Assembly (NCBI RefSeq): GCF_002127325.2
Contig: NC_035435.2
Span: forward strand, 113,829,235 to 113,893,234
From: Helianthus annuus
Lineage: Eukaryota > Streptophyta > Magnoliopsida > Asterales > Asteraceae
Direction of reading: 5' to 3'
DNA length: 64,000 nucleotides
Shown: piece by piece, positions 1 through 10,627 of the stretch
Layout of the letters: the number at the start of each line of letters is the position of its first letter
How positions within the stretch are numbered: the first letter of the stretch is position 1
Made by a program: the position numbers and the translations under genes
Notes under the pieces: generated by a model
The model's database searches: none
Seen by the model: the letters and a program-made list of their open reading frames with translations, nothing else
Told to the model about the DNA's origin: nothing

Positions 1-1
1 C

Positions 2-585
2 AAGAAGGAAGGTCTGACCTATGTAGGGGCTGACGAGAAAATGAGAGTGGCTGGCTTTATGAATGCCATAACCTCTAAATATCTCACACGAGATTTCAAC
101 AAATCTCTGCCCAAAACCTTGGAAGAAGCCCTCGAAAGGGCCGAAGCCCACATTCGAGGAGAGGAAGCTGTAGACATCAAGGAACAAAGGAAAAGAGGGT
201 CTGGCTGGCGAAGCAATAGTCCAGCCAGAAAGAGGGGAAACTTCAACTCCTATGACAGGCGCCCAAAGGGTTCAGACTCTCGAAGGGCTGAAGGTCGGAA
301 CCCTTCAAGCAGAGACAAAGGCATGAGTTTCACTCCCCTCACCAAAACCCCTCAAGAAATCCTGGCAACAGAAGAAGTCAAACAAAACTTTAAACCTCCC
401 AGGCCTCTCCCCAAAAGCAGAAAAAATGAGAACTCCACGCAATTCTGTGAGTTTCATGAAGAAAAGGGACATCACACCAACGATTGCTTCCAACTAAAAA
501 AGAGAATTGAAGAGGCTGTTAAGTCAAGAGAACTCGCCCATTTGGTAAAAGAGTTCGAGACAAGATGGCTGAAGGCAAGGGAAAG
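2..585 (+). pseudogene. Element E gag, C-terminal fragment with zinc knuckle
   Basis: The open frame enters from the left edge and runs to about 580. It encodes a charged, Arg/Lys/Ser-rich stretch followed by a cysteine-histidine knuckle near 450-495 (residues CEFHEEKGHHTNDC, spacing C-x2-H-x4-H-x4-C, an odd variant of the CCHC knuckle). Gag packages the element's RNA in a cytoplasmic particle. The N-terminal capsid part is missing. The frame then runs on for about 130 nt in a sense that no longer looks like gag, while the protease frame opens at 565, so a frameshift lies near 560-585. Confidence 0.8.
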
Positions 586-966
586 GAAATCAATATGGTA
601 TACTCTGATGAAAAGGTTCCTCACAAGAAGCAGCGGTTGGAAGCCTGGGAGCTTCAGTGTGTCTGCTTCCGCCCAACGAGGAAGAATCCACTTCCCAGTC
701 CCCTTGTGGTAGAAGCCACCGTGGGAACACTACAAACATGTAAAGCATACATAGATACTGGGGCAGCCACTGAAATCATGGTCGAGAAGTTCTTCAACCG
801 TTTAAGCAATGAAGAACGTTCAAGGCTTCAACCTTCCGGAACCTCCATAAAAGGTATCGCCGATATAACCCTCAAGCCTCTGGGGCAGCTAACCCTTGAT
901 GTTCGTTTCAGCGAGGGATCGAAAGAGAGAACCCGATCATTAACCTTTGTGGTTATCAACATCCCT
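565..966 (+). pseudogene. Element E aspartic protease domain
   Basis: The translation contains the retroviral-type aspartic protease active-site motif as YIDTGAATEIM (around 748-780), followed by strands typical of the domain. The enzyme would release mature proteins from the gag-pol polyprotein. The domain stays open to a stop at 967. The sense continues in another frame (a SYDVIIGRP-like stretch around 970-1000) into the ORF from 1014, so a frameshift lies near 960 and separates protease from RT. Confidence 0.8.
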
Positions 967-1013
967 TAAGTTATGACGTAATCATAGGGAGGCCCGGACA
1001 ATGTGCATTTTAC

Positions 1014-2615
1014 ATGGCAGTGTCTGTTGGCCATGGCACAGTCAAATTCCCTACTAAAAGAGGGATAGCAACCCTTCAACCCTCGCAGGAAGCTTACATG
1101 ATTAAGGGTGAAAGCTCAAACAATGAAGAAGACAGGCAAGGGTTGGTCATAAACCCTAAATACCCTGAGCAACGAATAAGGGTCAACCCAAACCTTTCCC
1201 AGGAGACCCTTTCATACCTTGAAAAGCTGCTAAAACATCACAGTGATGTATTCGCTTGGTGTCCTGAAGACATGACTGGGATCCCCCGTAACATTGCCGA
1301 ACACGAGTTAAGAATACCACCGGATGTCAAACCGGTGGTCCAAAAGAAAAGAAGCCTGGCACCCGAAAGAAGCCTGGCAGCTTGCCAAGAGGTTGAAAAA
1401 CTTGTGTCGGCCGGCATTCTCCGAGAAGTCAAGTACCAATCATGGGTTGCAAACCCGGTCATGGTCAAGAAACCCGACAACTCTTGGAGAATGTGCATAG
1501 ATTTTAAAGATCTTAACAAAGCTTGTCCCAAAGATTGTTACCCACTGCCGGAAATCGATCTTAAAGTCGATTCCCTCACAGGATATTCGTTTAAATGCTT
1601 TCTTGATGCATACAAAGGTTATCACCAAATCCTCATGAAGAAGGAGGATGAAGAAAAGACAGCTTTTCACACGGACAAAGGTATCTTTTGTTATCAAAAG
1701 ATGCCTTTTGGCCTCAAAAATGCAGGTGCCACCTATCAGCGACTCGTTGACAAGGCCTTCGAAAACCAAATTGGCAAAAACATGGAGGCGTACGTTGATG
1801 ACTTGGTGATTAAAAGCAAAACGGAACACCAAATGCTTGACAATATTCAAGAAACTTTCAAGAACCTCAGAAAGGTCAACATGAAGCTCAATCCGTAGAA
1901 ATGCTCGTTCGGATTCGAGGAAGGAAAATTCTTGGGTCACATCGTCGGAAAGCAAAGCATCAAGGCCAACCCTAACAAAGTAAAAGCCGTCCTCGAAGCT
2001 AAACCACCAAGAACCAAGAAGGAGGTTGAAAGCTTAAATGGGAAGCTTGCAGCCTTGAAGCGTTTTACCTCAAAATTGGCCGAAAGATCTCTACCCTTCT
2101 ACAAAACGCTCAAGAACTGCTCAGACAAGAAGGATTTCAAATGGACCGATGAAGCTGAAGAAGCTTTCAATCAAATGAAGCAGCACTTAGCTTCCCTACC
2201 AGATATTGCAGCACCAGAAACTGGGGAGGTAATATCGGTGTACCTTTCAATTGCCGACGAAGCCATCAGTGCAGTTCTCACCATTGAAAGAGACAAGGCT
2301 CAGGTACCCGTTTATTTTTTCATCAAAACTCTAAAATTAGCTGAAACCAAATACCCTCCCCTCGAAAAACTTGCCCTAGCTCTGGTTCAAACAGCTAGAA
2401 GGCTTAGGAGATACTTCCAAGCACATCCTATACAAGTGGTCACTGATCAACCTGTCAAGAATGTGCTTGAAAAACCTGACAACTCGGGAAGGCTAGCAAA
2501 ATGGGCAGTGGAACTAAGTGAACATAACATCACCTATGTCCCACGAAAAGCCATTAAAGCTCAGGTTCTGGCTGACTTCCTGGTTGAAGTCCCAAGCCAA
2601 ACAATTACGAAGTAA
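1014..2615 (+). pseudogene. Element E reverse transcriptase and RNase H, split by a nonsense codon
   Basis: Two ORFs in the same frame (1014-1898 and 1932-2615) are one original coding region broken by a TAG at 1896-1898. The first half holds the RT fingers and palm: a WRMCIDFKDLNKACPKD stretch near 1485-1535, MPFGLKNAGATYQ near 1700-1740, and the catalytic YVDDLVIKS at about 1790-1817. The second half has the RT thumb and connection and a Ty3-type RNase H (LKLAETKYPPLEKLALAL, then VVTDQPVKNVL). RT copies the RNA and RNase H degrades it. The catalytic Asp pair is kept but the protein cannot be made whole. Confidence 0.88.
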
Positions 2616-3060
2616 ACACCACAACCGCTGAACCCTCCAACCCTGAAGCCTGGAAATTATTCACTGATGGGGCTTCGAGCGTTGAAGGGTCAGGAGCTGG
2701 TTTAGTTCTAATCAACCCTGAAGGGCTAGAATTCACATATGCTCTCCGTTTTAATTTTCAGACCACCAATAACGAGGCTGAATACGAGGCATTGATCGCT
2801 AGTTTAAGACTGGCCAAAGAAATGAAAGTCCAGAAGCTTGAAGTGTTCACAGGTTCATTACTAGTCTCAAGCCAAGTTAACGACAGCTATACCGCTAAAG
2901 AACCCAACATGAGAAGATACAAAGAGAAGTCCAAGGAGTTAATGAACACCTTCCAAACATGCAGCATTAAACAAATTCCAAGGTCCCAAAACAAAAAGGC
3001 CGATGCCTTGAGCAAATTGGCATCCCTCACATTCGCCCACCTCACAAAAAAGGTGTTGGT
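2616..3060 (+). pseudogene. Element E second, archaeal-type RNase H (aRNH)
   Basis: After a frameshift near 2600 the frame encodes LFTDGASSVEGSGAGLVL (about 2655-2708), then FQTTNNEAEYEALIASLRLA with the conserved Glu, an Asp-containing strand (degraded here to FTGSLLVSSQVN), and NKKADALSKLAS. This is the archaeal-type RNase H that plant Tat elements carry between their own RNase H and integrase. The usual third catalytic Asp (xxSDSxLVxxQ in relatives) reads as FTGS, suggesting loss of activity. Diagnostic for the Tat lineage. Confidence 0.8.
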
Positions 3061-4355
3061 TGAAGTGTTGAAGGCCCCATCGATTGATGAATTGGAAGTA
3101 CAAGATGTAGTCACCGAGGAAGATCCAAATTGGATTACTCCCATCAAAAAATTCCTCCAAGATAATGAACTACCCAATGATCAAATAGAAGCCGAAAGGG
3201 TTAAAATCAAAGCAAGAAAATATGTGTTGCAAGGAGAAACCCTTTACAAAAAAGGTTACCTTGCACCCTTGCTAAGATGTGTGGGTCCCGGACAAAGCAA
3301 GTATTTGATTAAGGAAGTACATGAAGGAATATGTGGAGCTCATTTTGGAGCTAGGTCGGTGGTTGCAAAGCTCATGAACCTTGGATATTTCTGGCCGTCG
3401 TGACACCGTTGAACAATTGAAGAAATGTGATGCCTGTCAAATTCATGCCCCAATTCCAAGAAGTCCCAAACATGACCTTGTTCCAATAACCTCGGCATGG
3501 CCATTCCATAAATGGGGAATGGACATTGTTGGGCCATTCCCTCCAAGCAAAGGGGGAGTAAAGTTCTTATTGGTAGCAATCGACTACTTCAGCAAGTGGC
3601 CAGAGGTTAAACCCCTTGCCAAGATCACAGGGAAACAACTCATAGACTTCGTTTGGGAAAATATCATCTACCGCTATGGGTTGCTGGGGGTAATTGTCAC
3701 CGATAATGGAAAGCAATTTGCCGAGAAACCTTTCAGCCTTTGGTGCAAGGAATATAGGATCAACCAGATCTTTAGCTCAGTGGCTTACCCGCAGTCAAAC
3801 GGCTAGGTCGAAAGGACCAACAGAAGCATTGTGGAAGGCATCAAAACAAGATTGGGAAGATATGAAAGCAATTGGCTCGAAGAATTGCCTAGCGTTTTAT
3901 GGGTAATTAGAACAACCGAAAAAGCAAGTCACAAGAAAACACCTTACAGCTTGGTATTTGGATCCGAGGCCGTAATCCCTGCTGAAATAGGAGTTGTAAC
4001 CCAACGAATTGTCAACATGGATCCCGAAGTAAATCAACAAGAGACCATGTTGAATTTACAACTCCTAGAGGAAGCCCGAGATCAAGCGGCAATACAAGAA
4101 GCCAAATACAAACAAAAGATGGAAGCCTACTACAACAAGAAGGTTAAGAATGAACGATTCAAACCAGGGGATCTAGTCCTCAGAAACAACGAAGCTAGTA
4201 AAAAGGAAAATCAAGGGAAGTTGGGCCCAAAATGGGAAGGTCCATATACCATCCTCGAAGCACACAAGGGCGGATCCTACAAGCTAGCAGACTCAGAAGG
4301 CAAAAGGCTTCCAAGACATTGGAACGGAAAAACCCTGAGAAAATTCTATGTTTAG
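3061..4355 (+). pseudogene. Element E integrase, frameshifted and with one nonsense codon
   Basis: The N-terminal HHCC zinc-binding part is split by a frameshift near 3400: the HEGICGAHFGARSVV stretch is in one frame and CDACQIHAP in the next. The catalytic core follows with the first Asp in GMDIVGPFPPSKGG (near 3520), the second in VTDNGKQF (near 3700), and the Glu just after an in-frame TAG at 3804-3806 (VERTNRSI continues in the same frame). The C-terminal DNA-binding part (FKPGDLVLR, LGPKWEGPY) ends at a TAG at 4353. Integrase would join element DNA to the host chromosome. It cannot be made intact here. Confidence 0.85.
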
Positions 4356-5277
4356 ACCAAAAAGTTTGGTTTGTATCAAAATGAAAACCTTTTGTAAAAA
4401 GCAGGTACTGCTTGAATGAATGAAGTTGATTTATCAAACTTGTCTTTCTATCCTAATATCAGGTTGAGAACCTAGCAAAAAACTCCATGGCAAGGGCCAT
4501 GTAAGGGGATGAGCTCCCAGGCCATATCGCTCAAATGGTTCAAGGGTTGAATGAGCCTATATAAGGGGTGAGTTCCTAAATCAATACAACTCCATGAGAC
4601 TTATTAAGCGAAAATAACAATGTCTCATAGGCAGGTATGAACAGCCTACACCAATCGTTCCTTAAGTCTTAGAAATGCAATCAACAAATAGGCTTACGAA
4701 ATCAAGTAAATCACAAAAAAAATAATAATAATGAAAAGGATAGATACTACGTCTTCTTGTTCATAAACACTAAGGCTAAGTGTCTGCAGCACTGAACCCT
4801 TTAAAGTGTAAAAAACAAAAGACAAAGTAAACTCAACAAAAGACAAGGCTAAGAAAAAATGATAATTGACAAAGGGAAAATAAGCAGGCCCACCAATAAA
4901 ACATGCAAACCAAACCAAAAGCTATCAAGGCTTCAAGCCACCCAGATTATAAGCTCGAAACGTCGAAGGCTTCAACCCAAAAGCAGCTAACCAAAAGGCT
5001 CGAAGGGTTAAGAGCCTACTGAACAAATCAAGCAAAGCAAGTAAACAAACATAACACAAGTAACATAATAACCATCATACCATAACTAGGAAGGTCATAA
5101 GAGACCTTCAGAAAAGAGTTAAAGCAAGTTCTAGTAACTTGCAAGAGAAACTATTGTTCAAATAGCCATACAGGCCCAACAAACCACCAACAGGAACCTT
5201 AAGGGTTCCTGAAAACCTAATATTGTTTAAAACATTACAGACATAAAGTGTTTTGCTAAGAAAGCTACGAATAAATG
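4356..5277. other. Element E 3' non-coding spacer
   Basis: The spacer lies between the end of integrase and the end of the antisense gene. It is A-rich on the + strand, with no open frame that looks like protein. Short imperfect repeats occur around 4495-4600 (two variants of a TATAAGGGG/GTAAGGGGATGAG phrase). No known site was recognised. Confidence 0.6.
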
Positions 5278-7469
5278 TCAGATGGCAGAAGGCTTGGAAC
5301 CTTCGGCTTTGGACTTCTTGGCTTTCTTAGACTTCTTGGCCTTAGCGCCATCACCACCACCAACCGCGGAGGTCTCTAAACCAACATCCTTTGAAGCATC
5401 AGGCAGACTGGAAAGGGTATCATCACCATCTCCGGAATAAGATCTCTTCTTGGAGAGGGAGCCCAAAACCTCAGCACACACCTTTTCATTCAGACCCTCA
5501 GGTTTCATATCCTGTAAAACAGATAAAGGCTTACCAAAGCAAGAGGAAACCTGATGAACATAGGGATAGGTTAGCCTCTCCATTTGTTCAACTGAGCTCT
5601 TGAATACATCAGAAGAATCCGGGCGAAATAAGGGAGACTTTTCCAGAGCATGCCCAGCTTCATGCAGCTTATAACCAGCAACAAGACCTTGGTGTTTTCC
5701 CAAGTTGAGCAATTTTGTATACACTTCACCAAGAGCAGAGTTAAACTCAGTAGAGTGAAGTAGGTAAGTGACAACCTGTTGAAAACCCTGCTCAATCAAC
5801 CACTGGTTATCGCTAGTGGCACGAGACACTGAAGCCTTCAAACTCTTTTTCTCCTCATCAAAGGCTTTCTGAGCAACAGACAAAGCCTCCCTGTCTGCCT
5901 TTAGCTTCAACCGATCAGCCTCGAAGTTCTTCTTAAAGTCAGTCATTTCAATTTCATGCTGCCTGGATAAGCCTTCAACCTTCTTAGACCAAGCCTCCTC
6001 CTTCTCAGCAAAGCTGCTGATCTCCTTTCTCATTGACGCCATTGAAGACTTCATTTTATCTTTCTTTTTAGAAAAGTCTTCATACTCTCGCATCCTTTGG
6101 CGAAAACGAGCAACCCCCTGGGGAAGCATGGCTGCAAGGTTGCAAGTACTAAGAATCATCCGGGATAGCATCACATCATCGTTCATCTCAGAGATAGTCT
6201 TATGAACCGAAAGAGGAGCAATATGACTAAGGGCCTCTTCACAGACAGAAGCATCTTTAAAGTTATCATCAACCTTCACCGACCAGCTTGGCACATAAAC
6301 GGCTTCAGGATTCAACCCTTCAACGTCCATACTCGAAGAACCTTGAACAGGTGTAGCAGCAACCTTCCTGGCCGAATCCTTTTTGTCACGAACAACTAAC
6401 TTCCCTTCCCTTTCGGAACCCGCCTCAACACCTTGGTCCTCAGACTCTTCGATATCATCACTCAATTCCACCGGTTCAGTAGAGGTGGATTAGGAGCAGC
6501 TTTCAAACGACGAGTAGATCGTCGAGTTGAAGCCTTGGGAGCAAGAGGCTTAGAGAAACCTTTCACAGTCGACACACTAACATAACCACCACTCTCAAAC
6601 CTTTGCTCAACAGTCCTAACAACAACATTCTCACCCGGAACAGATGGAGCATCCTCAAACACAACGTCCGAAGTGTCATCACTCTTGATGAAATCCAAGG
6701 CAGACATAACTGAAAAGAACAAACGGACAAAACATGAGACAAAAATTTGAAAAATAAAAGAAAAACAAAAACAAAAATGCATACCCATGCCATCTCTCAT
6801 CAGAACCGGATCCCGGTCGGCTTTTTCCCACAACTTACTAACCCCTAATAGAACCAGCAAATGCTCAGGAAAGGGACGAACCCTCGCAGGGCATTTACGA
6901 ATACATTGCAGAAAAGCATCGTTTAAATCAGACTCAAGGGGTTCCGGTTCATTGAGAACAGCATCCGGGTGACGCCACACAGTTTTAAACGGAACAATAG
7001 TGTCCGAAACCCAGAAAAAACGATTCTTCCAAGTTCCAAGCGTGGTAAACATCGATGAAATAAGGCCAGAATCAACCTTAGACGCTTCAAAAGTAAACCA
7101 ATCGCCATTCTTGGCGAGTCGGAAAAAACGACGGAATAACAACAAAGAGGGATCATATCCGAGGGCACGGCACAAAACCTCGAAGTGTAAAACCCTAGCC
7201 ATGCCCTTCGGATGAATCTGACCAAAGGAAACCCGGTAATACTCTAACAAATTCAAAACAAACAGAGAAAACGGATAGCGAAGGTTTGAAAATTCAAAGT
7301 GACGGCAATAAAGGGCGATGAAACCAGCCGGACATTTATCAATCGAAGCGTCACACGCAGGAGCAGTAGGTGTAAATTCAGCCCCAATGCCATAATCTTT
7401 ACAAAATAACTCTACTTCTTCTTGGGTTAACCGGGAAAAGGATCTCGCTAAATCCTTAAGGGCACCCAT
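5278..7469 (-). pseudogene. Antisense gene of element E ('putative gypsy-type transposon' domain plus coiled coil), one frameshift
   Basis: Read right to left, the protein starts at the ATG at 7469 (MGALKDLARSF). Its first ~230 residues are a globular domain with KCPAGFIALYCRHFEFSNLRYP-like and NGDWFTFEA sequences, which I recognise as the 'putative gypsy type transposon' domain of antisense ORFs in Tat-like elements. A 75-nt in-frame intron is predicted at 6784-6710. The frame (ending at 6462) and the next (6471-5278) then overlap: the PVELSDDIEESED continuation shows a 1-nt frameshift near 6480-6490. The second half has a long heptad-rich coiled coil (about 6090-5800) and a Lys-rich tail (KAKKSKKAKKSK), possibly nuclear. 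The function in the element is unknown. An upstream in-frame extension to 7583 lacks domain likeness. Confidence 0.75.
6710..6784 (-). other. Predicted 75-nt intron in the antisense gene
   Basis: On the minus strand the sequence runs GATGGCATGG|GTATGCATTTTT ... GTTCTTTTCAG|TTATGTC. The segment is very T-rich, has consensus GT and a pyrimidine tract before CAG, and translates to a run of Phe/Cys/Ser residues unlike its surroundings. Its length is a multiple of three, so the frame stays open whether or not it is removed. Confidence 0.6.
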
Positions 7470-7822
7470 TTTTGCAAGAAAATTATGAAACAAAAGTAAA
7501 GCAAAGGATGAACAAACACTAACCTTGAAAGAAAAGGGGAAAGATTTGCAGGAAACACTTGATGCAAAATGAAACGGCAGCAAAGAAAAATATAAAACGA
7601 ATTAATATAGGGGTAATAAAGTAATTAAAGTCTTCTGCAAAACCGCCACCCTATCTACTGCCATACATCAATCAAATCAACTGTCAATCATTTAAAATTC
7701 AAATTCAAATATTAACTGCCTTCAACCTTTCAACCCATCAAGCAACGAGCCATTGAAACCTTCAAGCAATAACACACATGCATAAAAGTCAGAAGTCTTT
7801 GAGTATACTACCCAAAAGCCTC

Positions 7823-7835
7823 TGACTTGGGGGGC
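7823..7835 (+). other. Polypurine tract of element E
   Basis: The sequence TGACTTGGGGGGC directly precedes the LTR start. It would be the RNase H-resistant primer for plus-strand synthesis. Confidence 0.8.
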
Positions 7836-8449
7836 TGATGACGGGGGTAGCCCAAGACTAAATAAAGTGACTAAACATGCAAGTGCTTAAAGGGTTAAAC
7901 GGTTCAATGGTTGAAAAGCTGTGAAATGGGAAAAGCGAGGAGGGAACAGTAATCAATCACATCCGAGCTCACTTCACCAACCCACGCTCGCAAAAGCAAA
8001 GCAGGTCTGAACAATACATGCTATCATCCAGGGGACAAAAGCCTTCAACCCCAAAAGGGGAAACCCTCCACTGCAAACAGGTTCTACTAGTCTTGTACAT
8101 ACCATTTGAGGAGATGTCTTCCCCTATAAGAAGACAGCTCATTCACCCTAAAAGACATTCTTCGATCAGTTGAGATTCCCTCATTTCTGGTCATTCGTGG
8201 AGTACTTGCTCACTCTCAAGTTACTTCTTATCACATCCACCACACACATTCTGTTTGCTTTCACTTCTGGATTCGAGCACGTCTCGGAGAAAGAACTCTC
8301 AGCAAACAACAATTACATACTAGTGAACCTCCTTCCACGTTTTGCAAACGTGGGGGGACCCCGCGACCTGCGTTAGGCAAGGTTGAACCCTTCAACCTTT
8401 TTGCCTAACCGACTCAGCTACCACCTTTGGTCTCGTGTTTGTTGCATCA
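7836..8449 (+). repeat. Element E 3' LTR (614 bp)
   Basis: The LTR begins TGATGACGGG just after the polypurine tract and ends TTGCATCA, so its ends are the inverted repeat TGATG/CATCA. A TATA-like TATAAG at 8125-8130 lies in a CCCCTATAAGAAGAC context and would start transcription. No second LTR is in the window for comparison, so the right boundary rests on the terminal inverted repeat. Confidence 0.8.
8372..8409 (+). terminator. Strong hairpin near the 3' end of the E LTR
   Basis: The stem arm GTTAGGCAAGGTTGAA is followed at once by TTCAACC...TTGCCTAAC, giving about 15 paired bases with a very short loop and one small bulge. It lies about 40 bp before the LTR end, where the transcript's R/U5 part would be. 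A role in 3' processing is inferred from position only. Confidence 0.5.
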
Positions 8450-8497
8450 ACAAGTATCATGAACCCATGAAGCACATGTACTTCATATTAGCTTGGT

Positions 8498-8588
8498 AGA
8501 CTTTGCTACTACAACCGGATCACTCCTAATAACAAAATGTTGGGGAGACTTTGCTACTGCAACCAGATCACTCCTAGTAACAAAATGT
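8498..8588. repeat. Two-copy tandem repeat, 48-bp period
   Basis: AGACTTTGCTACTACAACCG starts at 8498 and recurs at 8546 with a few substitutions. The second copy stops after 43 bp. The remaining sequence from 8450 to 8769 holds nothing else recognisable. Confidence 0.85.
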
Positions 8589-8769
8589 ATGTAGAGACTT
8601 GCGAAACAAAGTATACCAACTTCTTAGAATCCAACCTGTGTTCCTTCCATATTTGTGTACATATCTTATTGCTTTGAAATAAGGCTATCTCAAAAGACCT
8701 AATGTGCAGCTTAATTAGAAACAAATGTTTTCAGCTAACACATATTGGATAAGTAGCTACATAATAGAT

Positions 8770-8955
8770 CAGTGGCGGAGTTAGCCCAAAATTTTAGAGG
8801 TATCCCAAATATTTTTTTGGGATTAGGGGTATCCTTTTTTTAAAAGGATAAAAATTTTACACTACGTAGACGGAGTTAAAGGGTATTTTTACGTTAAGAA
8901 GATGGAGTTGAGGGGTAGCCTGGCTACCTCTCTTTACACATTGCCTCCGCCCCTG
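8770..8955. mobile_element. Short hAT-like MITE
   Basis: The ends are CAGTGGCGGAG and CTCCGCCCCTG (an 11-bp terminal inverted repeat with one mismatch). The flanks are a 7-bp direct repeat AATAGAT at 8763-8769 and 8956-8962. CAGTGGCGGA-type ends are common in plant hAT-like non-autonomous elements; one base of the usual 8-bp duplication has been lost or changed. It has no coding capacity. Confidence 0.75.
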
Positions 8956-9011
8956 AATAGATTATATAAATAATAATATTATACATACATTTACAGTATT
9001 ATATGTCTCAA

Positions 9012-10555
9012 ACTATCCACACACCCCATCTGCCTATTTGCACACCATTTGCCTCGTATATGCCTATACGGGACGTATAGGATTACATCAAACCCAGTGC
9101 CTGACTCATGTCAGTTCTGGTTTGGCTGCTCATATACGCCGCGTACAGGTCTATACGTGGCGTGTAACAGGTCTCGTATATGACTCATGCCCATATATGC
9201 CACATATAGGCCAATATGGGGCGTATATAAGTTGTTTTTTTTACAAACATTTTATACAATATTAATCGTTTTAGCAAACTTTTATAAAAAAAGTTTTCTA
9301 TTATAAATAAATAAAAATAATAAGTATATGATATGATACAACACCTGTATAGGCCTATACGAGACTTATATTATATATTATATGATACGATACAATACGA
9401 TACTATAAGATACGATACAATACCCGTATCGGCCTCTAAGTGTAGTATACGTCTCGTATATGACTATAGGTGTGATTTTTGTCCCGTATAGGCCTAAGAC
9501 CTATACGATACTTATACTACACTATACGATAGGCCTATAGGTGTAATATAGGTCCCCTATAGGTCTTGTATAGGCCTATACGGGACCTAAACTACACCTA
9601 TTATAATTAATATGATTTTTGTATAATTAATATAAGTGTTATTATAATTAATATGATTTTATATAATTAATATTAGTGTTATTATAATTAATATGAGTTT
9701 TTTTATAATTAATATTAATGTTATTGATATTAGTATGAGTTTTTTTTTTTTTATAATCAACATTAGTGTTATTGATGTTAAAAAAAAGAAAACAAAAAAA
9801 TATATAAATATACGCCGCGTACAGGGCAAGACTTGACGTTTAGTGTGGGCCAAAAGACCATTTTAGCCATGTGATGCCCCTAGTCTAGCCCTAACTCAGG
9901 GATATACCAGTCTTTTAAACAACCCTAAACGCACAGTCTTGCCCTGTACGTACAGCCTTGATAATATGAGTTTTTTTTTTTTTATAATTAATATTAGTGT
10001 TATTGATCTTAAAAAAAGAAAAAAAATATACGTCGCGTACATAGCAAGATTGGGCATCTAGTGTGGTCCAAAAGACCATTTTAGCCCTGTGTTGCCCCCA
10101 GTCTAGCTCTAACTCAGGGGTATAATAGTCTTTTAAACAACCCTAGACGCCCAATCTTGCCCTGTACGCTCAGTCTTGCCCTGAAGTTTAAAATTAAAAA
10201 AAAAAAGAAAATGGTAAATTACCATTTTAGCCTTGAGACACCCCCAGTCTAGGCCTAACTCAAGGCTAAAATGGTAATTTGCCATTTATAAAAGTGTTTT
10301 TTTAAAAAAAACCTTTATATACATACGCCTCATACAGGTCTCGACATATAAGAGAGTCAAAAAAGACCAATTTACCCATGGGTACAGCCCCAAATCAAGG
10401 GTAAGATGATCTTTTTCGTCTATACGCCCCATATAGGTCTATACGAGACATATAAGACAAAATATGACATAATCAGAGCTTTTCTTGGAAACTAAAAAAG
10501 GTTATACGTGACGTATAGACTTATACACGGAGTATACGAGGGTGTGTGAATATGT
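9012..10555. repeat. Palindrome-rich block of TATACG/CGTATA motifs
   Basis: Dozens of copies of short inverted words such as CCTATACGGGAC and GTCTCGTATAGG occur from 9055 to 9600 and again from 10325 to 10545. The block is framed by CCACACACCC at 9017 and GGGTGTGTG at 10541 in inverted orientation. Dense inverted subterminal words resemble the subterminal arrays of CACTA elements, but I could not find a clean terminus or target duplication. Only short ORFs, none protein-like. Confidence 0.5.
9735..10185. repeat. Two-copy tandem repeat, about 230-bp period
   Basis: A unit starts with ATGAG, a T run and TATAATNAANATTAGTG at 9735 and again at 9965. Both copies contain a CAAAAGACCATTTTAGCC phrase (about 9850 and 10070) and end near CTTGCCCTGTACG. 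Upstream, 9600-9735 is built of shorter AT-rich repeats of TATAATTAATATNA. A third, partial relative of the middle part lies at about 10210-10285. Confidence 0.7.
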
Positions 10556-10627
10556 AGACCCTATTATATACAAAACCTTATACAATATGCTTAGCAGAGT
10601 TGAGATCCTGTACAAACAGTGCTAACT

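Larger units (their letters stand above)
1..8449 (+). mobile_element. Element E: Tat-type Ty3/gypsy retrotransposon, 5' part outside window
   Basis: The order on the + strand is gag zinc knuckle, protease, RT, RNase H, a second archaeal-type RNase H, integrase, a long 3' region with an antisense gene, polypurine tract and 3' LTR. The second RNase H before integrase and a 3' region with an antisense ORF are known traits of the Tat lineage of plant Ty3/gypsy elements. The coding part is decayed: frameshifts near 560-585, 960, 2600 and 3400, and in-frame stops at 1896 and 3804. The 5' LTR and the start of gag lie left of the window, so LTR age cannot be judged. It is a dead copy that would need proteins from a relative to move. 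Confidence 0.9.

Noticed and set aside
1440..1955. 171-codon minus-strand ORF across the element E RT
   Set aside because: Shadow of the RT coding sequence on the other strand; no domain.
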